Source of the DNA: Brevibacillus daliensis
GTDB lineage: Bacteria; Bacillota; Bacilli; Brevibacillales; Brevibacillaceae
Assembly (NCBI RefSeq): GCF_021245735.1
Contig: NZ_JAJISB010000004.1
Location: 1 to 64,000 of the forward strand
Length of the DNA: 64,000 nucleotides
Direction of reading: 5' to 3'
Shown here in pieces: positions 51,692 through 61,518 of this stretch. How positions within the stretch are numbered: the first letter of the stretch is position 1; each line of letters begins with the position of its first letter. The position numbers were made by a program, and so were the translations under genes. The notes beneath the pieces were generated by a model. The model worked only from the letters and a program-made list of their open reading frames with translations. It ran no database searches and was not told where the DNA came from.

Positions 51692-51735
51692 TTCCCCCCA
51701 AAGCATTCATAAAAACATGAATACTTTGGGGGGAA
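51692..51735 (+). promoter_or_regulatory. Long hairpin covering the ribosome site of the GNAT gene
   Basis: TTCCCCCCAAAGCATTCAT pairs with ATGAATACTTTGGGGGGAA: 19 positions with one mismatch around a 6-nt loop. The GGGGGG that would act as Shine-Dalgarno is in the 3' arm, 7-8 bases from the ATG at 51742. There is no T-run. Folding would hide it, suggesting translational control. Confidence 0.75.
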
Positions 51736-51741
51736 TAAAGA

Positions 51742-52482
51742 ATGAAGTACAAAATTTTCACATTGGCCAAACGGCCTGAGTTGGCTAGACATTTTGATAC
51801 ATTGCACACGATAGGTTGGCCAGAATTCATGTTGCATGATGAAGTAGCCGATACGTATTTTCATCAATTAGAGGAATTATTCCCGCAATTTCAATTTTGT
51901 CTCGTGAATGAAGAAGGGGACGTAATTGCAGGTTGCAATTCTATACCATTCTGTTGGGACGGTACAGTTGAAGGGCTACCAAGCGGATGGGATCGTGTAT
52001 TAATCAGAGGAATAGAGGAGTATCGAAGTGAACCAAAGCCAAATGCAGTATCTGCTCTTTCCATCGTGATAGATCCTGCGTTACGTGGTAAAGGAATAAG
52101 CAGGCTAATGATAATAGCCCTGAAGGAGCTAGTAAAGAATCAACAAATGAAGCAATTGATCGCACCTGTAAGACCTTCTTTTAAACATAAATACCCTCAC
52201 ATTCCTATGCACGAATACGCTTATTGGAAAAAGGATGATGGGTCTCCATTCGATCCGTGGATACGGACCCATTGGAAAATAGGAGCTAATATTCTTAAAA
52301 TTGCTCCAGAATCAATGATTATCAAAGGAACAGTTGCAGATTGGGAAATATGGACAGAGATGAAGTTTCTAGAGTCAGGTACTTATCATGTTCCCGGCGC
52401 GCTTGTCCCAGTCACAATTGATGTTGAGAAGAATAGTGGATGTTATGTTGAGCCGAATGTTTGGATGCAACATATTATGTAA
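51742..52482 (+). CDS. GNAT-fold N-acetyltransferase
   Basis: 246 residues. The acetyl-CoA site lies in SIVIDPALRGKGISRLMI near residue 112. The rest is Trp- and Phe-rich and not assigned to a subgroup. Acetylates an unknown substrate. Start has an unusual leader hairpin (51692-51735). Single gene. Confidence 0.78.
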   Translation: MKYKIFTLAKRPELARHFDTLHTIGWPEFMLHDEVADTYFHQLEELFPQFQFCLVNEEGDVIAGCNSIPFCWDGTVEGLPSGWDRVLIRGIEEYRSEPKPNAVSALSIVIDPALRGKGISRLMIIALKELVKNQQMKQLIAPVRPSFKHKYPHIPMHEYAYWKKDDGSPFDPWIRTHWKIGANILKIAPESMIIKGTVADWEIWTEMKFLESGTYHVPGALVPVTIDVEKNSGCYVEPNVWMQHIM

Positions 52483-52785
52483 ACGTGGCATGGTGTCAGC
52501 ATTCTATATACAGGTAATGAAGGCCCAGTTCTCACGCGGACTGGCTTTGCTTTGAAGTAAATAATTTCCACAGCGGAAATATTATGCTTCATAGTGAAAG
52601 GGTTTATGTTCCTTTTTTTCCAGTGATAATAAAATCGTTTAAAAAAACAAATAAAGTTATTTAAAAATGAAACAAAAACTAAGGCTTAGTGATAGTTTTT
52701 TCCATATCATTTATAATAATAAGTAAGGAATATTCGCCAGTCGAATATTCAACCAAAGGGAAGTATATTATTTTGGGGAAGAAAT
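52483..52785. other. Gap upstream of the YrvL-like gene
   Basis: A/T-rich and without a recognised gene. A TATAAT-like run (52710-52718) may be a promoter. Nothing else seen. Confidence 0.4.
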
Positions 52786-53238
52786 GTGAAAAAATTTAAA
52801 ACAATAGTAATATGTGCGTTTATAGTAGCTATCCTTTTGCTTGGGTTTGTTTTGTTTGAATTCGTGTTGTTACGATTATTGGGATTACAATATCAATCGT
52901 TTGGTGCTTTAGCTACTTTCTTTGTGATTTATTTATTCCTTGAAGTGCCTCTTTCGCTTATTACAGATAATTTACCAAAAGCTTTAAAAACTGTTGGAAT
53001 AATTAAATCGAGCAGAGGTTGGTTATCATTTCTATTAGATATGGGAATAGCTTATATATTAATTAGAACGATTGATTATTTTATGGCAACCATCACGATT
53101 TCTTGGCAGGGCACACTAATATTTGCTCTGATAAGTGGGCTTATTAGTCTGAAATTAAAGGAAAATGATACTGAACCTCCTATGATTGATAGCAAAGAAT
53201 TTCAGGAATTAGATAAAAAAATAAATTCCAATAATTAA
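52786..53238 (+). CDS. YrvL-like membrane protein
   Basis: 150 residues, GTG start behind GGGGAAG. Four membrane helices (about 8-30, 40-60, 82-104, 106-125) and a charged tail. It resembles YrvL of B. subtilis, a regulator linked to lipoteichoic-acid/sigma-factor control. Single gene with terminator. Confidence 0.6.
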   Translation: MKKFKTIVICAFIVAILLLGFVLFEFVLLRLLGLQYQSFGALATFFVIYLFLEVPLSLITDNLPKALKTVGIIKSSRGWLSFLLDMGIAYILIRTIDYFMATITISWQGTLIFALISGLISLKLKENDTEPPMIDSKEFQELDKKINSNN

Positions 53239-53271
53239 AATTTTGGGTCCATTATGGAATATTCGATACGA

Positions 53272-53310
53272 AAAAAATCCCTACTTTCTAGAAAAAAGTT
53301 GGGATTTTTT
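53272..53310 (+). terminator. Terminator after the YrvL-like gene
   Basis: AAAAATCCC pairs with GGGATTTTT across an imperfect inner stem. Confidence 0.75.
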
Positions 53311-53427
53311 GATTTTTAATAGACTTAGGGAATGAATAATATTCTTCGCTTATTCAAGAAAAGCTCCCGTTAGTTCAATACTTTTGAGATATAATTTCAT
53401 CCCCATCAATATTATTTACTCGATTCA

Positions 53428-53979
53428 TTAGTAATGGTAGTTTTCTTCAGCAGACATGGCATCTGCTTTTGTTTCATGAACTGTACCATGTGGATGCTGA
53501 GGCGGCGCATAGATAACGTAAATTTTTAGTGGTGTATTACCTGTATTGGTTACATTGTGCCATTTTCCAGCAGGTATCATAATTGCATAGCCATCATAGG
53601 CCATTTCTTGAAAATCTAATTTTTCTTTGCTATCACCCATTTGAACAAGTCCCTGACCTTCTTCAATACGTATAAATTGATCAGTCGTCGGATGGACTTC
53701 TAAACCAATGTCATCTCCAACATTAATACTCATCAGAGTCACTTGAAAGTGTTCCCCTGTCCATAAAGCGGTGCGGTAAGTATTGTTTTGCTTAGAAGCT
53801 TGGTCAATATTCACTACAAATGGTCTTGGCCCATAATCTCTTAATTTGATGTTTCCATAATAAGGATTCCAATTGTAACAATGAGGATTCCAATTATAAC
53901 TCCAATTGTTGTTATTCCAATTGTTATGCATAGGATTATGCCATTGATAGTGATAGCACGATTTACGGTGCATAATCAT
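53428..53979 (-). CDS. Cupin-domain protein with Asn/Trp/His-rich N-terminus
   Basis: 183 residues. The first about 45 residues are unusual, rich in Asn, Trp, His and Tyr (MHNNWNNNNWSYNWNPHCYN). Then a single cupin (about 60-160) with metal-type His/Glu (GLEVHPTTDQFIRIEEG and IPAGKWHNVTN). The N-terminal style recalls spore-coat proteins. RBS GGAGAGGAG. Enzyme or storage role unknown. Confidence 0.75.
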   Translation of the reverse strand: MIMHRKSCYHYQWHNPMHNNWNNNNWSYNWNPHCYNWNPYYGNIKLRDYGPRPFVVNIDQASKQNNTYRTALWTGEHFQVTLMSINVGDDIGLEVHPTTDQFIRIEEGQGLVQMGDSKEKLDFQEMAYDGYAIMIPAGKWHNVTNTGNTPLKIYVIYAPPQHPHGTVHETKADAMSAEENYHY

Positions 53980-54529
53980 TCTCCTCTCCTGATATCATTG
54001 TTTACCTTTTATCCTATGCAGTTGCCTATTTAAAGGAACGCAAAATGGGCAAGAGCCTGTGGCCTAAAAACGACGACAAGACAAAAACAAATAATTGATA
54101 TCCAATTTTTTTCGCATGTATTTATAGATATTGAACATAACTGCCCGTTTGTTTAATAGCACAGTTTCTTGTTTCTCTTCTAACTTGTATACTTCATCCC
54201 AATCTATTCCACAAGCTGCCGCATGTAATATGGGTTGTTATTTCGAGAGTATGATCAAGGAAACTGGCTTAAAAATATTACAAGTTCAGAACAATTTCAG
54301 GGAAAACATATTGAGATTTTTGATGGGTTAATCGATGCGTTATTTGAAAAAAATGTAGTGTAGGCAGATTATAAAAACGCATGCATGGTCAAACGTTACA
54401 TGTCTAGAAACATTGAAACGGTCCTTTTCATAGTCAGTTTGTACTCTCTAATCAAAAGCTGTTTACCAAGGCACATACCTTACTAGGGGAATACAATAGC
54501 ATAAAAACCCACTATAGGAGTGCTTAGGG
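53980..54529. other. Gap between cupin and unknown gene
   Basis: Possible decayed coding text near 54250-54363 (SEQFQGKHIEIFDGLIDALF, then stop), source not recognised. No promoter assigned. Confidence 0.3.
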
Positions 54530-55381
54530 ATGACTGATGTACGTTCACATACATGGGACCTGTCTGATCAAGAGAAAGTTGAAAAATACTTTCGTCCATC
54601 CTGTTTGCCCGTTTTAAATAATCAACCAACAAAACCTCCATTTTCTTTCGACCCATACTATGGAAAGACTCTTTCAGAAATTGTTATTCCATCTTGGCTA
54701 ATGGCTGCCCCAAAAGATACAATACGTAACTATTTTTATATCCTGCAAGAGGCTGCGAATTTTACTGGTGAAAAGTCAGGGGGATGCGGAACAGTAGGTA
54801 TGGCATCGCTTCCGTATCCGATAGCGTATCAATTCCTGACAACATCGTATCAGAACAGGTTACCCTTTCAGTCGTATGTTCAAACTTTTCAGGATATCGG
54901 ACATATCAATCTTATCAAGCTAAATAAAGTACCTGCTGACCAAACGCAGCCTGACATTGCCCGGTATTTTATAGAGATTGAAACCATTGAAGGTTCTACC
55001 AAAAAGCTTACCTATTTTGCCTACTATTATGGATTTATTTATATAAAAAAAGAGGGTAGCCTTTATAAAATTGATGATATAGAGATACACGGAGAAGACT
55101 TTTTATGTGCGGCCTACCATGGATGGCATCATAATGCAGAAGCAGTGGTAGACATAGAATATGGTGGCTGGTGCAAACTTGTAAAGCGAAGATATCCTAC
55201 TCAACAAGAAGGTTATATAAAATACATTTACTTCCTAGGAACGGATGGAAACGATTACTGTTTTATATTTTTTCAATTAACTAATGGAACAGATATACTT
55301 ATAGCCCAATATAAAAAAACACGGAATAGTAAGTGGGAACTTATTGAAATTGATCCAAAGAAGTGTTTGAAGGAAAAGTAA
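54530..55381 (+). CDS. Hypothetical soluble protein
   Basis: 283 residues with no family recognised and no membrane span or signal. Hydrophilic and aromatic-rich; contains GEKSGGCGTVGMASLPYP near residue 80 and several Cys. RBS TAGGAGTG. It stands alone between unrelated genes, with a likely promoter in the A/T-rich gap before it. Confidence 0.7.
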   Translation: MTDVRSHTWDLSDQEKVEKYFRPSCLPVLNNQPTKPPFSFDPYYGKTLSEIVIPSWLMAAPKDTIRNYFYILQEAANFTGEKSGGCGTVGMASLPYPIAYQFLTTSYQNRLPFQSYVQTFQDIGHINLIKLNKVPADQTQPDIARYFIEIETIEGSTKKLTYFAYYYGFIYIKKEGSLYKIDDIEIHGEDFLCAAYHGWHHNAEAVVDIEYGGWCKLVKRRYPTQQEGYIKYIYFLGTDGNDYCFIFFQLTNGTDILIAQYKKTRNSKWELIEIDPKKCLKEK

Positions 55382-55480
55382 CACTACTGTATGATTGTAG
55401 ATTTCCCTCCAAAATATCGTGTCAGTAATTCGTTTGATCTTCATTTATCTTTCCAGTTAAGTTTAGCCTATCTAAACATA

Positions 55481-55513
55481 GAAAAGCCACGCTTCGCTCA
55501 AGAACGTGGCTCT
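55481..55513 (-). terminator. Terminator of the SDR gene
   Basis: AGCCACG pairs with CGTGGCT, with AAAA upstream that gives a U-tract on the minus strand. Confidence 0.75.
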
Positions 55514-55548
55514 TCGATTTAGGTTTAGGTTGATAATTGTCTTATTAC

Positions 55549-56406
55549 TCAAAAGGAAGCCGGAATGACGAATGTCGGGTTTTGTTGATGCAGAATGTCT
55601 TCCATTCGTTGCTGCACGGCCTGTTTATAGTCCGGATCGGGCATAATGTAAAACTGATTATTTTTGATGGCAGTAAAGGTTAGTTCAGCTACTTCGTCGG
55701 GGGATATTCCTTGTTCGACGCTTGCCCGAATGAATTGGGCGATTTTGTTTTCCTGTGGTGATGGTGTCACGATATCACCTGGCTTACTGAATTCGGAAGA
55801 GCGATTACGGTGAGCATCGCATATTTGTGTTCGCACATATCCGGGGCAGAGGACGGAGACTCCGATACGTGCTTGGACCATCTTCAATTCGTGGTAGAGC
55901 GTTTCAGTCAAACTGACTAGTGCATGCTTGCTTACACGGTAGATGCCAGTACCCGGCCCCGATTCGAGGCCTGCTCGGGAGGCTGTGTTCACGATGTGGC
56001 AATCAGTTTGCTGCTCGAGCATGATTGGGACAAAAATCCGGGTGGCGTGAATGGCGCCCCATAGATTCACGTTCATGACCCAATGCCAATCGGCAGAGGT
56101 ACTGTTCCACACGGTAGAGCCTGCCCCGACTCCAGCATTGTTAAACAACAGATGGACGGCGCCAAACGAGTCCACTGTTTTTTGTGCCAGGGCTTGGATG
56201 TCACCCTCTTTAGCTACATCGGTCACGACAGCGAGTGCGGTTGCGCCAGACATTTTCAATTCCTGTTCGGCTTTTACGAGTGCGGCTTCTTCTACATCGG
56301 CAAGCACAACCTGCATACCTTCCTGTGCGCAACGTGTTGCAAAGGCACGACCAATTCCACTAGCGGCTCCGGTAATGACTGCTACCTTGCTTGCAAACTG
56401 TTTCAT
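55549..56406 (-). CDS. Short-chain dehydrogenase/reductase
   Basis: 285 residues. NAD(P) loop TGAASGIG near residue 12, NNAG near 89, catalytic Ser and YRVSK near 155. Classical SDR. The Asp at the end of beta-2 (LADVEE) favours NAD. RBS GGGAGG. Substrate unknown; alone in its unit. Confidence 0.88.
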   Translation of the reverse strand: MKQFASKVAVITGAASGIGRAFATRCAQEGMQVVLADVEEAALVKAEQELKMSGATALAVVTDVAKEGDIQALAQKTVDSFGAVHLLFNNAGVGAGSTVWNSTSADWHWVMNVNLWGAIHATRIFVPIMLEQQTDCHIVNTASRAGLESGPGTGIYRVSKHALVSLTETLYHELKMVQARIGVSVLCPGYVRTQICDAHRNRSSEFSKPGDIVTPSPQENKIAQFIRASVEQGISPDEVAELTFTAIKNNQFYIMPDPDYKQAVQQRMEDILHQQNPTFVIPASF

Positions 56407-56689
56407 GATTTACCTCCCATAATATTTTTTCAAACTAATTCGTTGTTTGTTTTTATTATAATAGACGATATTCAATTTTGTCTATTTATATTAATCAAAA
56501 TGTGTAGGATAGCGTGATATTATCCGAATCCTTTGAGGAGGTCCTCCGAGTGAAAGGGTTAACGTCGGCTAAGGCTAGAGTGCGTTGGAAAACAAGATAA
56601 AGATCATACTGTCGAACGGCGTAGAGGGCATGTCCGTAATGAATTTTTCTACTGTGTAGGAATCTAAAAACTCCGAACTGTCACAAAAA

Positions 56690-56703
56690 TGTAACCGCTT
56701 CCA
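56690..56703 (+). promoter_or_regulatory. Catabolite-responsive element (cre)
   Basis: TGTAACCGCTTCCA matches the CcpA/Crh consensus TGTAANCGNTNNCA in full. It lies about 95 bp before the APC permease, next to its likely promoter (TAGAAT at 56738). Remaining bases of the gap 56407-56796 show nothing else. Confidence 0.7.
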
Positions 56704-56796
56704 AAACTTACATACGGCTAAATCTTACATCACATGGTAGAATATTAGTGTGGAACCTTATGTTGACGTTTTGGCGTCTAGTGAGGAGTGAACTAG

Positions 56797-58188
56797 GTGT
56801 CGGGACTATTTAGGAAGAAAAATGTAGAACAGATGCTGTCGCAGGGCAATAATATAACAAAGTCTTTAGGTGCGATGGATTTAATGCTGCTTGGTATTGG
56901 AGCCACCATTGGAACTGGCGTACTCGTGTTGACTGGGCTTGTCGCAGCGAGAGATGCCGGCCCTGCCGTTATATTTTCATTCATGATAGCAGCTTTTGTA
57001 TGCGGCTTGGCAGCGCTGTGCTATGCGGAGATCTCGTCTGCTATTCCAGTTAGTGGAAGTGTGTATACATATTCATACGCCACGATAGGTGAATTCGTTG
57101 CCCATCTCATGGGATGGACCCTGTTATCCGTTTATGTCCTAACAACCTCGGCAGTGGCAAGCGGATGGACTGGATATGTAAGTAATTTTCTTGCCGGTTT
57201 CGGAATAGATCTGCCACAAGAGTTACTTTTGATACCGAGCCAAGGTGGACTGGTCAATCTACCAGCTATGATCCTCGTTATCTTTATTACTTTGCTTCTC
57301 TCACTAGGTACGAAGGAGAGCAAGAAGGTAAACAACATAATGGTGGCGATCAAGCTTGGTGTTATTCTTCTGTTTATCGGTGTAGGTGTGTTTTATGTAA
57401 AGCCTGTTAACTGGACTCCCTTTATGCCTTTTGGCTTTGAAGGCGTGATGGCAGGAGCGGCAGCCGTATTTTTCGCATTTCTAGGATTTGACGCTCTGGC
57501 GACATCAGCAGAGGAAGTAAAAAATCCACAACGGGATCTTCCGATTGGTATTATTTCCTCACTGGTGATATGTACCTTGATTTATGTAGTTGTGTGTTTG
57601 GTTATGACGGGGATGGTATCTTATACGGAGCTGAATGTGCCTGAAGCAATGGCGTATGTGCTTCACGCAGTAGGACAAGATGCGGTTGCAGGCGTTATTG
57701 CTGCAGGGGCCATCATCGGTATTATGGCGGTTGTGTTTGCTTACATCTATGCTACAACCCGCGTATTCTATTCGATGAGCCGCGACGGATTACTTCCAAA
57801 GATGTTCGCAAAAATGAACAAGAAGGAAGCTCCGACGGCGGCCTTATGGTTGACAGGTATTGTCAGTGCGTTCATTTCGGGCTTTATCGATCTGAAGGAG
57901 CTTGCTAACTTGGCAAACATAGGGGCACTGCTTACATTTGCGATGGTTTCCATTACTGTCATTATCTTGAGAAAATCGCATCCGAACATGAAGCGCGGCT
58001 TCAAAGTACCGTTTGTACCTGTCCTTCCGATAATTTCGGTAGCTAGTATTATCTTCTTGATGATGAATCTTCCTCTTCAGACATGGATATTATTCTCCAT
58101 TTGGATGGTACTAGGTGTAATTGTCTACTTCGCGTATTCGAAACGGCACAGTAATCTACAGAACCAATCTTCTAACAACAAAGAGTAA
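56797..58188 (+). CDS. APC-family amino-acid permease
   Basis: 463 residues, GTG start behind GTGAGGAG. Twelve membrane helices; the first bears GIGATIGTGVLVLTGL, the APC substrate loop. It resembles B. subtilis YfnA/YhdG-type cationic or branched amino-acid permeases. Upstream cre suggests control by carbon supply. Terminator follows. Confidence 0.88.
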   Translation: MSGLFRKKNVEQMLSQGNNITKSLGAMDLMLLGIGATIGTGVLVLTGLVAARDAGPAVIFSFMIAAFVCGLAALCYAEISSAIPVSGSVYTYSYATIGEFVAHLMGWTLLSVYVLTTSAVASGWTGYVSNFLAGFGIDLPQELLLIPSQGGLVNLPAMILVIFITLLLSLGTKESKKVNNIMVAIKLGVILLFIGVGVFYVKPVNWTPFMPFGFEGVMAGAAAVFFAFLGFDALATSAEEVKNPQRDLPIGIISSLVICTLIYVVVCLVMTGMVSYTELNVPEAMAYVLHAVGQDAVAGVIAAGAIIGIMAVVFAYIYATTRVFYSMSRDGLLPKMFAKMNKKEAPTAALWLTGIVSAFISGFIDLKELANLANIGALLTFAMVSITVIILRKSHPNMKRGFKVPFVPVLPIISVASIIFLMMNLPLQTWILFSIWMVLGVIVYFAYSKRHSNLQNQSSNNKE

Positions 58189-58222
58189 CTACACAATGAA
58201 ACGAATTGCATGATTTTGATCA

Positions 58223-58253
58223 CGATGCCCTCTTAGTAGGGCATCGTTTTTTT
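58223..58253 (+). terminator. Terminator after the APC permease
   Basis: CGATGCCC pairs with GGGCATCG, then TTTTTTT. An IS element begins 7 bp later. Confidence 0.88.
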
Positions 58254-58273
58254 ACCATTGGCTCTGTTAAATT

Positions 58274-58813
58274 TTAATTTTCATGCCAACTATGCCACAC
58301 ACTTTTAAAATATTCGGATAATAAACCTTCTCCTTGAAATCTATCTTCAAGAACAGCTTGCACCTGATAAAATTCATCTTTAAGTTTTCCCTCAGTATTA
58401 GGGAAGGACGCTAAATACGAATATCTATACACTGGTTCATCTGGGCATAGTTCATAAGCACGTTTTAACATCGAAATACCTTTTTCTTCCCAATATTCGT
58501 AGTCACCGAAGTAATACGGGAACAGCGAAATCATATAACCAAAACACCAAGGAAAATCCTCATTTGTCATAAAATTAGCCAATCCAAAATGCGTAACTTC
58601 ATTTAACACAGTCTCTAACTCATCAAAATCTACATCTTTAATCCCCTGAGGTCCCTCTTCGACTAAGACGTACCAGCAAAAGAAACCAAGTCGAATAATA
58701 ACTTTTAAGTCATTGGGATTTTGCCGCCAATTTTTTATTAGGAGCGATTTTGCTTCATTCCATCTTTTTTGACTTTCTAATGTATCAACTTCCGTCCAAC
58801 GCCAATCAATCAC
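58274..58813 (-). CDS. Hypothetical protein carried within the IS
   Basis: 179 residues, soluble, Trp/Tyr-rich, with TPR-like helical pieces (EEKGISMLKRAYELCPDEPV). It has no transposase features, lies between the transposase and one IS end on the same strand, and so is a passenger gene. Some IS1595-family elements carry such genes. Family not recognised. Function unknown. Confidence 0.65.
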   Translation of the reverse strand: MIDWRWTEVDTLESQKRWNEAKSLLIKNWRQNPNDLKVIIRLGFFCWYVLVEEGPQGIKDVDFDELETVLNEVTHFGLANFMTNEDFPWCFGYMISLFPYYFGDYEYWEEKGISMLKRAYELCPDEPVYRYSYLASFPNTEGKLKDEFYQVQAVLEDRFQGEGLLSEYFKSVWHSWHEN

Positions 58814-58863
58814 AGTAGTTCACCACCTATCTTGTATATTTACTAACCTTAGTTGAACAAGGC

Positions 58864-59750
58864 TTAAGCATTAAATTTTGACAAACGTAAACTTTCATAG
58901 GTATCGGTCATTTCAAATATAAATGAAGATAGTAAGAATTCCTTTATATTGTGCTTAGTGCCTTCGTTACTACGACTATCTACAAATAAGAACCAAGCAA
59001 GGTAGTTATCGAGGTACTTTGTAGCCACACCTTTAAAACGGTCTATCCATTGTTTCACACGAGAGTGGAGACCATTGACGTTCTGGATGTGGTACAAGCC
59101 CTTAATAACGTGTTTGCCATCGTTCGATTTAATTCTGTAATGTTCTAATCCTTTTTCTGTTGCATAGGTCTTGTAGGCTCTCCAAGCATCTGTAACAAGT
59201 ACATTTTCTGATGACAGTTTAGAACCAATCATAGTGTCAACCTTCGTTTTAACGATACGCCCCATACAAGCAACTTTGGACACAGTTGCTTTTGTACGGT
59301 CTCTGGCAACAAGAACGCAGACTTGTTCGTGACTAATCCCTCTGTGTTTAGACTTTCCACCACGCTTGCGAGGTTTGCGGTAAGAAATGCCACGCTTACC
59401 CTTTTCAGAGTATAAGAAATAGGTCTCGTCAACTTCAACGATACCTTCAAATTGCTTAAAATCCATTTGTTTTAATGCGCTTAACAATTTGTGTCTCCAA
59501 TAAAAAAGTGTAACCCAAGTAACCCCTACGATTTCGGTAGATTTTCGCAGGGATAGCCTTTGAACATACAATCAACAAATGTAATCCATTCATCACCCTT
59601 TCGAGTGCGATAAAGAACTGTATTAGTTGTATCAGTAAAGGTCTTATTACAACACTTACAACGATAGCGTTGGCGACCATTGTATTTACCGAACCTTACA
59701 ACGTGTTCAGATGTACAATGAGGGCATTCAAACCGCTTTGCTCAACCTTT
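58864..59750 (-). pseudogene. IS1595-family transposase with two frameshifts
   Basis: The main frame (58864-59571) holds the ISXO2-like DDE domain (EGIVEVDETYFLYSEKGKRG, LVTDAWRAYKTY, VNGLHSRVKQWIDRF). The N-terminal zinc ribbon (RFECPHCTSEHVVRFGKYNG, CKCCNK) is in another frame ending near 59553, and the first codons in a third. Two frame changes, near 59570 and 59735, break it, so activity is doubtful. Confidence 0.75.
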
Positions 59751-60000
59751 CCACCTCCCGAATGTTTGTTCTAATATTGGTTATACTAACATTTCGGACA
59801 GGTTTCAAATATCAACATTTACCTTTAACAGAGCCTACCGTTTAAGAAAGTATTAATCTATGGTAGGCGAGGGGTACCTCCCTAAAAGCCAAGATAAACA
59901 TCCTAAGATAGAAGAACCCGCTTTTTCAAAAGACTCTGCATAGAAGCTTTTCTAATGTGGGTAGCCAAGAGACTGTTATGTACTCGATATAAAAAAAAGA

Positions 60001-60040
60001 AGCCCCGCACGCGGGATAGGGTTGCGTGTCGGGGCTTTTT
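60001..60040. terminator. Bidirectional terminator after ald
   Basis: AGCCCCGCACGC pairs with GCGTGTCGGGGCT (one bulge), with A-run on one side and T-run on the other. Confidence 0.85.
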
Positions 60041-60165
60041 GCATGATATGATCAGGAACGTGATGATTTGTGGAACCATACGTTCACTATTTTGACATCT
60101 CATAAAATATAGATTGCGTTATTTGCAGCTAATTGTACTGTATCTGAATGTATAAATATCGTATT

Positions 60166-61296
60166 TTATGCGTGAGTTGGGATTTTCTTCAGAGCATCTT
60201 GTGCAGGTACATATTCATAGCCAAGGTCACGTGCTACCGCTTCATAAGTAACGGACCCAGAAGCTGCGTTTAATCCTAGCATAAGTGCAGGGTTGTCCAG
60301 AAGGGCTTGCTGTGCGCCTTTATTCGCAATTTGAAGCGCATAAGGGATTGTCACATTTGTAAGTGCAATGGTAGATGTACGAGGTACTGCACCAGGCATG
60401 TTAGCAACAGCATAATGAACAACGCCATGCTTCACATATGTTGGATTGTCATGTGTTGTAATGCGATCACTTGTTTCAATGATACCGCCTTGGTCAATCG
60501 CAACGTCAACGACTACGGAACCAGGCTTCATGGATTTAATCATTTCTTCTTTTACCAGCTTAGGTGCTTTGGCACCAGGGATAAGAACTGCACCGATAAC
60601 AAGATCGGAATCTCGCACAGCTTCTGAAATGTTGAGTGGATTGGACATCATAGTTTGAACGCTCTTATCGAAGAGGTCATCCAATTCACGTAAACGGTCT
60701 GGGTTCATATCAATAATTGTCACGTCTGCGCCGAGACCGACTGCAATCTTGGCCGCGTTAGTACCAACGGCACCGCCACCAATGACCGTTACCTTACCGC
60801 GTTTCACACCAGGTACGCCGCCTAATAGAATACCCATACCACCGTGTGGTTTCTCTAAGAATTGAGCTCCAATCTGAGCGGACATGCGACCTGCAACTTC
60901 GCTCATAGGAGTTAGTAGTGGAAGAGAACGTCCTATTTGTACTGTTTCGTAAGCGATGGCAGTTACGCCTTTATCTACAAGAGCTTTAGTTAAATCTGGT
61001 TCTGCTGCTAAATGTAAGTAAGTGAACAAGATAAGACCTTCTCTGAAATATCCGTACTCAGAAGACAATGGTTCTTTTACCTTTATTACCATATCGGCAG
61101 CCCAAGCATCTTTGGCTGTCGGAACAATTTCAGCACCTACACTGCTGTAGTCTTCGTTAGTGAAACCACTTCCAAGACCCGCATCGTGCTCAACAAGAAC
61201 AGAATGTCCAGCGTTCTTAAAAGCTACCACCCCTGCAGGTGTAATTGCCACGCGATTTTCATTGTTTTTAATTTCCTTAGGTACGCCAATAATCAT
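60166..61296 (-). CDS. ald: Alanine dehydrogenase
   Basis: 376 residues. Start [19 protein letters not shown] is the family start (ATG at 61296 behind AAGGGGG; the frame runs on to 61341). NAD motif [10 protein letters not shown] near 175 and substrate residues near the N-terminus. Converts L-alanine to pyruvate and ammonia with NAD. In Bacilli it is needed in sporulation on alanine. A cre-like site lies upstream. Confidence 0.96.
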   Translation of the reverse strand: MIIGVPKEIKNNENRVAITPAGVVAFKNAGHSVLVEHDAGLGSGFTNEDYSSVGAEIVPTAKDAWAADMVIKVKEPLSSEYGYFREGLILFTYLHLAAEPDLTKALVDKGVTAIAYETVQIGRSLPLLTPMSEVAGRMSAQIGAQFLEKPHGGMGILLGGVPGVKRGKVTVIGGGAVGTNAAKIAVGLGADVTIIDMNPDRLRELDDLFDKSVQTMMSNPLNISEAVRDSDLVIGAVLIPGAKAPKLVKEEMIKSMKPGSVVVDVAIDQGGIIETSDRITTHDNPTYVKHGVVHYAVANMPGAVPRTSTIALTNVTIPYALQIANKGAQQALLDNPALMLGLNAASGSVTYEAVARDLGYEYVPAQDALKKIPTHA

Positions 61297-61355
61297 TAAG
61301 ATGTGCCCCCTTGAGTAAATTGTGTTGATCGATTGTTGCATGTTCAGTATAACAA

Positions 61356-61369
61356 TGTAAGCGCTTTAA
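61356..61369 (-). promoter_or_regulatory. cre-like site upstream of ald
   Basis: On the minus strand TTAAAGCGCTTACA matches the cre consensus TGWAANCGNTNWCA at 13 of 14 positions. Suggests carbon control of ald. Confidence 0.55.
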
Positions 61370-61466
61370 TTCTTCGGGTAGATCCATAAAAAGAGAGTGT
61401 TATTATTGTTAAAATTAACAAAACACAAAATTAACCATAAATTGATTGATTCTGTGATTAAGTCCT

Positions 61467-61513
61467 AAAAAAAGCGAGAAACAGCTGTATCTACCAGCTG
61501 CTCCTCGCAAAAA
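61467..61513 (-). terminator. Terminator of the siderophore-binding lipoprotein gene
   Basis: GCGAG and CTCGC (with inner CAGCTG/CAGCTG) form a hairpin; AAAAAAA upstream gives a U-run on the minus strand. Confidence 0.75.
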
Positions 61514-61518
61514 GTTGC

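Larger units (their letters stand above)
58260..59835 (-). mobile_element. IS1595-type insertion sequence with passenger gene
   Basis: About 1.58 kb. Ends GGCTCTGTTAAA (58260-58271) and TTTAACAGAGCC (59824-59835) are perfect 12-bp inverted repeats. It carries a broken IS1595-type transposase and an unrelated gene. Flanks TACCATT and TACCGTT differ by one base, a possible decayed target duplication. The gap 59836-59999 beyond it shows no gene. Confidence 0.8.

Noticed and set aside
54131-54331. 66-codon plus-strand frame
   Set aside because: No ribosome site and no known features; nearby coding-like text is in another frame.
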